From Myxococcota bacterium (GTDB taxonomy: Bacteria > Myxococcota_C > UBA6777): a stretch of 8,125 nucleotides of DNA. The notes under the pieces are model-generated. The model saw nothing but the letters and a program-made list of their open reading frames with translations. It was not told the DNA's origin and ran no database searches. The DNA lies in contig CAUJFU010000052.1 of the NCBI GenBank assembly GCA_963169055.1, positions 1 to 8,125 of the forward strand, read 5' to 3'. Position 1 is the stretch's first letter. The number at the start of each line of letters is the position of its first letter. The position numbers and the translations under genes are program-made. This document shows, in pieces, positions 1 through 6,282 of this stretch.

Positions 1-174
1 GGTTTCACCCCACACCCCACCAGGGACTGACGCCCCTTGACCCCCTGTTTGGCGAAGAGAGCATAGGTTTTTCAACACGATGGCTCTGTCGCTTGAAACG
101 GCGCGACCACGGCTTTTTTTTGGCTACTGCGTGACACCTCTCTCACTAGGCTTCGACCACGCTCCCACATCGCC

Positions 175-180
175 GAGGGA
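175..180 (+). promoter_or_regulatory. Ribosome-binding site deciding the SDR start
   Basis: The purine run GAGGGA ends 4 nt before the ATG at 185. The competing in-frame ATG at 80 has only a distant GAAGAGAG about 18 nt upstream, so this site favours the later start. Confidence 0.5.
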
Positions 181-184
181 TCAG

Positions 185-1378
185 ATGCACTCAAAACACG
201 ATATATCCGTACAATCCAACATCGCAACGCATCAAACACACCAAGCACCCAACACTACAACGCATCAAACACACGAAGCATCCGTCCTATCCAACATCGC
301 AACGCATCAAACACACCAAGCATCCGCCTCCTCCAACGCAACAGCTGATCCTCACGCAAAAGATATCAGCGCTGCCGCTCGCGGATATCCCCATCCCTGC
401 GCTGGTACACCCCGCGTCCCTCGTGGTATCTTGGTGACAGGAGCCACAACCCCCGCTGGTATCGAGCTGATCCGCTCTTTTCTACTCGAACCTCACATCG
501 AGCGCATCATCGCCGTTGGTGCAGAAAAATATGTGCCGATGTTCGAGCCTTGGTTGGGCAAACGCTTACGCTACCTCTGCCTCGATCTCACGCGAGAGCG
601 TTCTTTGCGACAACTGCTGTTTGGAGAAGTCGCTCAAGGCGGTATCGACACCGTGATCCACACCGCAAGCCACCGATGGGCCCGCCATCGCGGTTCCAAG
701 ATCCACAGCCTCAACGTCGATGCTACACGCCAATTGCTCCAAATCTGCGAGCAGCAGCCCTCGATCGAACGCTTCATCTATCGCGGATTTGGCGAGGTGT
801 ACGATATCTCGGCGGAATATCCGCTGTTGATCGAAGAAGATCACGCGCTGCATTTGTCACCCCACACGCCGCAGTGGGTTCGCGATCGCGTCGAGGCCGA
901 TATGATGGTCTGTATGCGCATGGGCATGAGCCGCCTTCAAGTCGTCGTCTTGCGGTGTGCTGAGTGCGTTGCTCCCGACACAGGCAGCCAGCTTTATGAT
1001 TACCTTTCTTCGCGTGTCTGCTTTCAGCCCCTTGGCTTCGACCCTATGCTCAATCTGCTCTCCCTCCCTGATCTTACTCGCGCTTTGTTTCTCGCTGCAC
1101 ACGTCCAAGAACAGGGCATCTTCAATATCCCCGGCAAAGATACCCTCCCTCTCTCCGCCGTGATCGAACGCTCCCAACGCCTCCATCTCTACGCCCCCGG
1201 TCCCCTCGTCTCATGGCTCTATCAAGCGCGCAGTTGGACCCGCCGAAACAAAGACTTCCGCTATGACCTCAACCGCGAACGCTTCCATCTCAGCGCCATC
1301 CTCGATGGCTCCCGCGCCTCCCTCATCCTCGGCTATCAACCCCAACACCCCATCCTCTGGTCTGATCTCTTCCCTTAA
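185..1378 (+). CDS. Atypical extended SDR (NAD-dependent epimerase/dehydratase-like) with repetitive N-terminal extension
   Basis: Likely an extended short-chain dehydrogenase/reductase. From the ATG at 185 (397 aa), a Rossmann core starts near residue 82 (ILVTGATTPAG, the TGxxxxxG dinucleotide-binding loop). It is followed by a 'VIHTAS' strand near 157-162, 'LNVDATRQLL' near 176-185 and a C-terminal 'ASLILGYQP' motif, all typical of the family. The catalytic Tyr-x3-Lys is not visible: the aligned place reads W-V-R-D-R (about W231/R235), and the Ser position reads 'YRGFGEVYD'. Oxidoreductase or epimerase activity is therefore doubtful; a nucleotide-binding or non-catalytic role is possible, as in UDP-glucose 4-epimerase-like subgroups without the full tetrad. 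The first ~80 residues are His/Thr/Gln/Ala-rich and repetitive. An in-frame ATG at 80 has no good ribosome-binding site, whereas ATG 185 has GAGGGA just upstream, so 185 is preferred. The true start could lie further in. Substrate unknown. It converges with the next gene. Confidence 0.83.
   Translation: MHSKHDISVQSNIATHQTHQAPNTTTHQTHEASVLSNIATHQTHQASASSNATADPHAKDISAAARGYPHPCAGTPRVPRGILVTGATTPAGIELIRSFLLEPHIERIIAVGAEKYVPMFEPWLGKRLRYLCLDLTRERSLRQLLFGEVAQGGIDTVIHTASHRWARHRGSKIHSLNVDATRQLLQICEQQPSIERFIYRGFGEVYDISAEYPLLIEEDHALHLSPHTPQWVRDRVEADMMVCMRMGMSRLQVVVLRCAECVAPDTGSQLYDYLSSRVCFQPLGFDPMLNLLSLPDLTRALFLAAHVQEQGIFNIPGKDTLPLSAVIERSQRLHLYAPGPLVSWLYQARSWTRRNKDFRYDLNRERFHLSAILDGSRASLILGYQPQHPILWSDLFP
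205..322 (+). repeat. In-frame minisatellite-like direct repeats in the SDR N-terminal extension
   Basis: A 34-bp stretch at 214-247 recurs exactly at 289-322. Extended leftwards, 205-247 and 280-322 match over 43 bp with two differences. A third partial copy of about 24 bp lies between them at 257-280, with two differences in the shared core (CAACGCATCAAACACAC). Offsets are 33, 42 and 75 bp, all multiples of three, so the copies encode repeated HQTHQA/HQTHEA peptides. This is a low-complexity, probably disordered segment before the Rossmann fold. Confidence 0.85.
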
Positions 1379-1411
1379 GCTTTTCTGGGCTTATGACTTT
1401 TTCAACAAGTT

Positions 1412-2272
1412 CTATTCCAAATAAACACGAATCCCTTGCAACGAGTAGATCGGAACAAAGGGGAATAGCACGGGCGTTGTGCGAATATACGTTTGATACG
1501 CAGGATCATCGCCATAACGCTCTCCTTGCGAATGCTCTAGGCGTTTCGTCGATCCCATCATAATCAACACAATGCAAACATACCCTACGATGCACAAAAA
1601 CCACCGTAGCGCGGACGTGTAAAACGGGATCGCCAACACAAAACTTCCCGTCCAAAACAAGATCTCTCCGAGATAGTTGGGGCATCGCACAAGACGGTAC
1701 AAACCTGTGTCGCAAAAGCGCTTGGGATGGGTCTTTTTGAAATCAGACTTTTGCTTATCTGCCAGCGATTCCATCACCAAACCACCCGCCGCCACAAACA
1801 CCCCCACCGCTTGCACAAAAAACGTCGTTCCAGCCCCAAGCATCGAAGGCGTCAAAAGATGCAACAGTCCGGGCAAAAACATCAGCACGTACAACAACGA
1901 CACCGCCAACCAGATCAACACGTCGAGCCAGCGCTGCCCTTGGCGCTTTTGTTGGTAATGCGCTTCGCGGTCTTGTGCATACGAAGTCGCCCGCTCACGG
2001 TGCAGCAGATAACTCCCCAAGCGCACCCCATACAGCCCCAACAACGCAAGATGAACCCATGCCCACAGGTTGGAGTGCGCACCGTACCAGATCGCGCACA
2101 AGACGGCCATTCCCGCGATCGAAAACGCATACCCAAGGCTCACAAAGTACACGCGCCGATAAAACCCCGCCGAAGACACCAACAACGCCACCCCAAACAA
2201 CCATACCGACACGCTCGGAATCGACGCTCCTTGCGCACGAAACCAATCGACCACACCCGCAGCCAACCACAT
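1412..2272 (-). CDS. DUF1295 / steroid 5-alpha-reductase-like integral membrane protein
   Basis: A membrane protein of 286 aa with about six or seven hydrophobic helices (roughly residues 22-36, 47-63, 72-86, 120-138, 148-168, 206-218, 224-240). The diagnostic C-terminal block is present: 'SLADKQKSDFKK' near 169-180, then DTGLYRLVRCPNYLGE near 188-203, then 'YGDDPAYQTYIRTTPVLFPF' near the C-terminus. This matches the DUF1295 family, related to 3-oxo-5-alpha-steroid 4-dehydrogenases and to isoprenylcysteine methyltransferases. In such proteins this region binds NADPH (or SAM in the methyltransferases). The substrate is unknown for most bacterial members, and no sterol gene lies nearby. Length is normal. 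The ATG at 2272 is chosen over an in-frame TTG at 2293 because the strong GGAGGAG lies between them, upstream of the ATG. It is last in the minus-strand series, 108 bp after the FG-GAP gene. Confidence 0.92.
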   Translation of the reverse strand: MWLAAGVVDWFRAQGASIPSVSVWLFGVALLVSSAGFYRRVYFVSLGYAFSIAGMAVLCAIWYGAHSNLWAWVHLALLGLYGVRLGSYLLHRERATSYAQDREAHYQQKRQGQRWLDVLIWLAVSLLYVLMFLPGLLHLLTPSMLGAGTTFFVQAVGVFVAAGGLVMESLADKQKSDFKKTHPKRFCDTGLYRLVRCPNYLGEILFWTGSFVLAIPFYTSALRWFLCIVGYVCIVLIMMGSTKRLEHSQGERYGDDPAYQTYIRTTPVLFPFVPIYSLQGIRVYLE

Positions 2273-2282
2273 CGCTCGTTCG

Positions 2283-2289
2283 CTCCTCC
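2283..2289 (-). promoter_or_regulatory. Ribosome-binding site for the DUF1295 gene
   Basis: On the minus strand this reads GGAGGAG, 10 nt before the ATG at 2272. It lies inside the reading frame that would follow the alternative TTG at 2293, so it argues for the ATG start. Confidence 0.65.
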
Positions 2290-2380
2290 ACAACGCGGCT
2301 CACAAACCGCCCAAACCACCACACGTTATTCGTGCAACAGCACACCAAAACACGCCTTCGTTTGCGCAATCCCAAACCGC

Positions 2381-4363
2381 TCAAGGAGTCCGTTGGTAGG
2401 CGGGGCCTTGGGCATTGCGAAGATAATTGGCGCGGGCTGTCGGCCACAACAGACACTTTGTTCCTGAATTCGGCACACGGTAGATATGGAATCCAACGCC
2501 AAAGCTTTGGAGCAAGATCTCGATATCCCCGTTGCCATCGACATCTGCGAGCGTGGGGGCGGCTGGATATCCTGCACCGTTTCCGTTGGTTCCAACAGGC
2601 AACTTGACATCGTGTAACAGCTTCCCTTGTGCATCCAAGATCACCAGCCATCCCGCGTCGGGATCTTTGGGAGCACCCCATGTGGAGAAGATCAGCTCAG
2701 GACGGCCATCTTTGTTAAGATCCGCCACCACCACTTCGCTTGCATACAACAAGGGCCGACCATGCCGATAATCAAAGCGCCACAGCGGTTGGCCCGTTGA
2801 CGACAGCACATGGATAAAACCATCGTTCAACGGTGCGATCACTTCGGGCTTTCCGTCTCCATCCAAGTCCACCACCGTAGGCGAAGGGATCCCATCAGGC
2901 GGGTAATATCCCGCAGGTCGCGTTTGAGGCTTTCCGCTGCGTGGCGGATCTTCCCATCCTGCGAGGCGCATGGCGCTTCGTTGCGGATCAAAGGCCCCTT
3001 CGAGAACAAAAAAGGCGTAGAATTGAGTCTCATAAGGCTCGTTTTTCTCGGCGTTGGGGATGCCGATCACTTCGTTCTTTCCGTCTCGGTTGAGATCCGC
3101 CACGACAGGAGGCGAAGCTGTCCATTGCAACCAGATCTGCGTCTTGGGATGCGGCCATTCGCCTGTTTGCTTGTTGTAATGGTTCTCTTCAACGCTTGGT
3201 TCAAGCCAACGAATAAATTGTCCCCAACTCATCTGACTTCCCGAACACTTGGAAGATCGATTCTTAAAATAGGGCGATGCCAAGATAGCCTTCCCATCGT
3301 GCTTAAAGGCTTGGATATGGTGGTTGTCGTAAGTCACCAAGATCTCTTGATCGGGTTCGTTGTCGATGTTGCCGATGGCAACGTTCAATCCGTAAGCGCC
3401 GTACCCTTGGTGTCCACAAGTGTTCGCGTCAGCATCGTTCCCTTCGCCCGTCAGCTTGTTGTATCGGGGCCACGCTTGCCACTTGGTTAGCCCCTTGGGC
3501 TGGTAGAGTTTGCCGTCAGCTTGATACACCCACACTTGTGCATCTTCGCCATTTTGTGTGGTTGTGACCACCACTTCGAGCTTTCCGTCACCATCCAGAT
3601 CCGCGACGGCCATACCGCGCACCTCAACGGAGCTTTCTCGCACCGCGCAAGCCTTGACAGGCCACCCCGCCTTGATCTGTAGCTTCCCGCCTTTGTATTC
3701 GTACGCAGCCACCGAGCAACGCGATCCACCTACCACGACCTCAAAGACGCCATCTCCATCCAGATCCGCCACCACACCGGGCGCATAAACACGCCCATGG
3801 TGGTGTTCGCCTGACTTGGCCCGCGCCAACTCTTTTCCTTGTGCATCCCACACAAACACATCATAAAACGTCCCCACGATCTCCTTTTTGCCGTCACCAT
3901 CGAGATCTACCACCGCAGGAGAACCATACCAAGAAGTTCCTGTGTACTGGATCTGCCTGACAAAAACAGGCTTAGCAACGGCTCCAACGCCTCCTTCCGC
4001 AGCACAAGCCGTCGGAGGAGGCGTTGTTTCGGTCCCTTGCTCGGGAGGCGAAGCAGGCTCTGTCGATATCTCTTCCGAAGAGGCGGGCTTTTCAGGCTGA
4101 TCCGCCTCTTTGGTAGGTTCGGCGTCGGGCGGGTGTTCGAGAGGAGGCGAGGTCGGCTCGCTGCTGGTTTCGGTCGCTTGGGCTTTTTCCGAAGCATCCG
4201 AAACAGCGGATTCTGTGGGATCTTTGGGAGCGCATCGGCCCTGCGAGCAGATCCAACCGCCCGAACAGTCCGCGTCTTGCTTGCAGACATTTTCGCAAGC
4301 CAACGCCCACCCACACCCGACCGCCAAGATCAACAAGGCTTTCGCCCAACGCATCTTTGCCAT
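2381..4363 (-). CDS. Exported (probable lipoprotein) FG-GAP/VCBS beta-propeller protein with Cys-rich N-terminal knob
   Basis: 660 aa from the ATG at 4363. Residues 1-22 form a signal peptide (Lys/Arg-rich start, ALLILAV core). Cleavage is either lipoprotein-type before C17 (AVGC) or C23 (ALAC), or ordinary after A20-L-A22. A Cys-rich knob follows with C23, C27, C33, C39 and C44. If C23 is lipidated, the remaining four could form two disulfides. Residues about 48-118 are a Pro/Glu/Ser/Thr-rich linker. Then come Asp-rich FG-GAP repeats at about 153 (DLDGDGKKEIV), 200, 255, 332 (degenerate NIDNEPDQEIL), 423 (DLNRDGKNEVI), 499, 548 and 607 (DVDGNGDIEIL). Such D-x-D-x-D-G loops usually bind calcium and mark a seven- or eight-bladed propeller used in adhesion or ligand binding. 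Between the fourth and fifth repeats lies a long insert, about 345-420. No enzymatic motif is seen and the partner is unknown. It starts 52 bp after the isomerase gene. Confidence 0.92.
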   Translation of the reverse strand: MAKMRWAKALLILAVGCGWALACENVCKQDADCSGGWICSQGRCAPKDPTESAVSDASEKAQATETSSEPTSPPLEHPPDAEPTKEADQPEKPASSEEISTEPASPPEQGTETTPPPTACAAEGGVGAVAKPVFVRQIQYTGTSWYGSPAVVDLDGDGKKEIVGTFYDVFVWDAQGKELARAKSGEHHHGRVYAPGVVADLDGDGVFEVVVGGSRCSVAAYEYKGGKLQIKAGWPVKACAVRESSVEVRGMAVADLDGDGKLEVVVTTTQNGEDAQVWVYQADGKLYQPKGLTKWQAWPRYNKLTGEGNDADANTCGHQGYGAYGLNVAIGNIDNEPDQEILVTYDNHHIQAFKHDGKAILASPYFKNRSSKCSGSQMSWGQFIRWLEPSVEENHYNKQTGEWPHPKTQIWLQWTASPPVVADLNRDGKNEVIGIPNAEKNEPYETQFYAFFVLEGAFDPQRSAMRLAGWEDPPRSGKPQTRPAGYYPPDGIPSPTVVDLDGDGKPEVIAPLNDGFIHVLSSTGQPLWRFDYRHGRPLLYASEVVVADLNKDGRPELIFSTWGAPKDPDAGWLVILDAQGKLLHDVKLPVGTNGNGAGYPAAPTLADVDGNGDIEILLQSFGVGFHIYRVPNSGTKCLLWPTARANYLRNAQGPAYQRTP

Positions 4364-4371
4364 CGCCAAAA

Positions 4372-4377
4372 CCTCCC
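4372..4377 (-). promoter_or_regulatory. Ribosome-binding site for the FG-GAP protein gene
   Basis: On the minus strand this reads GGGAGG, 8 nt before the ATG at 4363. It supports that start over the in-frame TTG at 4384, which lies upstream of this site, and over the ATG at 4354. Confidence 0.65.
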
Positions 4378-4415
4378 GCAGCAACGCGTGATATCAACAC
4401 AGCCTATCTTTCGGG

Positions 4416-6173
4416 TCAGTCCAGTCCAAGTTGAAGCATCACGGGCTTGTTGTAGCGCAAAGAGTTCTTTGCACGCAAGGTCTTTTCCGTTCCTTCCAGC
4501 GCCTTTTGCTGTGCGCCGCGCTTCATGTTCTTGAGTATCTCTTTCCCTTCGCGGGCGAATTCTTCTTTGTTTGGGCCGATCCGACGAACAAGGCGCACCA
4601 GATAATAATGACTACCCACGAGATAAGGTTTGGAGATCCAAGGATTTTTCTCATGAAGCGCCAAGACTTCACGACGCAACGCATCATTGGACTGGAGCAA
4701 CGGATGACGGGGCATGGTCGAGATCACGACGGTCGCCTCGGGGTTTTTGAGATCCCCTAGCGTACTCAAGACCAGATCACGCACAAGCTGTGCGGGTTGG
4801 GATGGCGTCGGTTGAGCCGTGGGGTTTGGTGCAACAGAACGCAACGTCGGCAGCGGATCACGGCCCAGACTTTTCCACACACCAAGAACCCACGGAAGAC
4901 CTTGTAACTCCAGCACTTGTTGGAGATAGGCCCGAGAAAGTTTATCAAAATACAGCTTACCCAGTTCGAGACGCGCATCTTCAAAACTGCCGGATGGGCC
5001 GCCCTTTTGACCGATCAGCTTGATGATATGAAGACCAAACTGCGTTCGCACAATCGAGCTGATCGCACCGATCTTCTGCAACGCAAAGGCCGCTTGATCA
5101 AAGGCCGGAACCATCGCACCACGCGGGAAAAATCCAAGATCCCCACCTTGCGCACGCGAAGGGCAAGTCGAATGTTGGCGTGCGAGATCCGAAAAGCGCT
5201 TGGGAGAGGCAAGGGCTTCTTGGCGGATCTTTTCCATTTTTTGATAGACTTCTGCTGCGCTTTTTTTGTCTGCGTTGGGATCCAAACGCAACAAGATGTG
5301 ACGCGCACGGATCTGTTTCCCTTGGGCGCGTTGGGTGATCTCTTTGTACATCTCGCGCAGCGCAGCGTCATGTTCCACAAGGAAACGCTTGAGTTCGTCC
5401 CCTTCGGGTTTGGCGATCTGTGGCAGACGTTGTAGATCAAAGCGAAGCGTCTCCAATTCGAGTTTAAACCAGTCGCGTTGAAAAGCTTTCCAAGCCTCTT
5501 CTTTCGAGGGGATCGCAGCTTCCGCCACTTTTTTCATTAGATGGCTCGAAAGGATCATCGCGCCGAGCCACACGCGCAGATCGCTGTCTTGGATCTTCCA
5601 GTCTTTCAACGTATCATCATACTTTTTCTTGGAAAATGTCACGCCGTCATAAAAAAGTCTGGTTTTTCCGATTAATTCTTGAACTTCGCCGGGCTTCAAC
5701 TGAATGCCTTGGCGCGAAGCTTCAAGGGCAAACAATTGTTGGCGGATCAAAAATCCCAAGAAATTCTTTTTAATTTGTTTTTGATACTGTGGCGGAAATC
5801 GAGACAAGCGCACCCGCGCAAAGTTCCATTCGAGAAACTTGGTCTCCAACAAGCAAACATTGCCGCTATAAATCGCGCACGCTGGAGACATTTTGGTTTG
5901 TTCAAGGATATCCTGAATCGCTCCGTCGATCTTTTTCGAAGTCTCATTTTTTGCATCACCCGCAACCTTGGGCTTTTTGATTGTATCGCCCTTTGCATCG
6001 CCCGCAGCCTTGGGATTTTTCGCTGTATCGCCCTTGGTATCTTCCATCGTGTTGGGCGGTAGGGGCACAGGCTGTGAAGCCGCGACAGGCTGCGAGACAG
6101 GGCGCGAAGTAGGCTCCGCATGGGCAGACAAGATCATCCCACCGAAGCAAAGAACCAAGAGAAGCAAACGCAT
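4416..6173 (-). CDS. Exported parvulin-type peptidyl-prolyl cis-trans isomerase, SurA-like
   Basis: 585 aa. A signal peptide (MRLLLLVLCFGGMILSAHA, cleavage after about residue 19) is followed by a Pro/Gln/Ser and Lys/Ala-rich linker with a 14-residue repeat (to about 80). Residues about 98-280 resemble a SurA N-terminal chaperone domain ('GNVCLLETKFLEW', 'FLGFLIRQQLFALEASRQGI'). Residues about 287-390 are a parvulin domain: RARHILLRLDP, 'RFSDLARQHSTCPSRAQGGD', LGFFPRGAMVPAFDQAAFAL and FGLHIIKLIG, with the family's paired His residues (HILL, GLHII). The C-terminal ~190 residues have no second clear parvulin signature but keep strand-helix patterning ('YYLVRLVRR') and may be a degenerate repeat. 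It probably acts in the periplasm, isomerising X-Pro bonds and assisting folding of secreted or outer-membrane clients. The ATG at 6173 is preferred over the adjacent TTG at 6176 because of codon type; both share the AAAGGA site. Confidence 0.93.
   Translation of the reverse strand: MRLLLLVLCFGGMILSAHAEPTSRPVSQPVAASQPVPLPPNTMEDTKGDTAKNPKAAGDAKGDTIKKPKVAGDAKNETSKKIDGAIQDILEQTKMSPACAIYSGNVCLLETKFLEWNFARVRLSRFPPQYQKQIKKNFLGFLIRQQLFALEASRQGIQLKPGEVQELIGKTRLFYDGVTFSKKKYDDTLKDWKIQDSDLRVWLGAMILSSHLMKKVAEAAIPSKEEAWKAFQRDWFKLELETLRFDLQRLPQIAKPEGDELKRFLVEHDAALREMYKEITQRAQGKQIRARHILLRLDPNADKKSAAEVYQKMEKIRQEALASPKRFSDLARQHSTCPSRAQGGDLGFFPRGAMVPAFDQAAFALQKIGAISSIVRTQFGLHIIKLIGQKGGPSGSFEDARLELGKLYFDKLSRAYLQQVLELQGLPWVLGVWKSLGRDPLPTLRSVAPNPTAQPTPSQPAQLVRDLVLSTLGDLKNPEATVVISTMPRHPLLQSNDALRREVLALHEKNPWISKPYLVGSHYYLVRLVRRIGPNKEEFAREGKEILKNMKRGAQQKALEGTEKTLRAKNSLRYNKPVMLQLGLD
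5953..6035 (-). repeat. 42-bp tandem duplication (14-residue unit) in the PPIase linker
   Basis: The blocks starting at 5953 and 5995 are near-identical with a 42-bp period. They encode GDTAKNPKAAGDAK and GDTIKKPKVAGDAK, followed by a decayed third start (NETSKK). The segment lies between the signal peptide and the chaperone domain and is probably a flexible charged spacer. Confidence 0.8.
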
Positions 6174-6181
6174 CAACGATT

Positions 6182-6187
6182 TCCTTT
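6182..6187 (-). promoter_or_regulatory. Ribosome-binding site for the PPIase gene
   Basis: On the minus strand this reads AAAGGA, 8 nt before the ATG at 6173 and 5 nt before the in-frame TTG at 6176. The spacing suits the ATG slightly better. Confidence 0.5.
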
Positions 6188-6282
6188 CCGCTAGAATGTG
6201 TCAACAAGAAGCGCGACCACACCGTGCCGAAACTCCCAGCCAACAAGCTCCTTGGCATCCTCTCCGAGAAGCGCACCTTCTC

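Noticed and set aside
88-121. Weak stem (GTCGC / GCGAC) followed by a T8 run at 114-121, a possible terminator of an upstream + strand gene.
   Set aside because: The stem is 5 bp with a 10-nt loop and is separated from the T-run by 6 nt, and no upstream gene is visible.
881-890. 10-bp palindrome CGCGATCGCG inside the SDR gene.
   Set aside because: A single occurrence within coding sequence, explained by the codons for R-D-R and the general GATC richness.
1379-1411. Convergent gap between the SDR and DUF1295 genes examined for a bidirectional terminator (AAGC...GCTT with T-rich tail).
   Set aside because: Only a 4-bp stem can be formed; the evidence is too weak to annotate.
1727-2681. Long overlapping open frames on both strands across the DUF1295 gene and the following gap (for example 1727-2467 +, 1975-2607 +, 1995-2681 -).
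   Set aside because: Their translations are low-complexity (Arg/His/Pro/Thr or Arg/Cys/Gly-rich) without domain signatures, while the minus-strand DUF1295 frame has clear helices and family motifs. They are shadows of a stop-poor sequence.
3839-4534. Open frame of 231 codons on the + strand opposite the FG-GAP gene start.
   Set aside because: Arg/Phe/Ser-rich with no recognisable motif, and it crosses two well-supported genes antisense.
6174-6204. Perfect TTGACA on the minus strand (6199-6204) upstream of the PPIase gene, resembling a -35 box.
   Set aside because: With 17-nt spacing the -10 position falls next to the start codon and has no TATAAT-like sequence, leaving no room for a leader with the ribosome-binding site.
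6266-6282. Small inverted repeat (GAGAAG / CTTCTC) right after the stop of the glycosyltransferase-NHL gene, a possible terminator.
   Set aside because: The stem is only 6 bp, and no T-run follows it on the minus strand.
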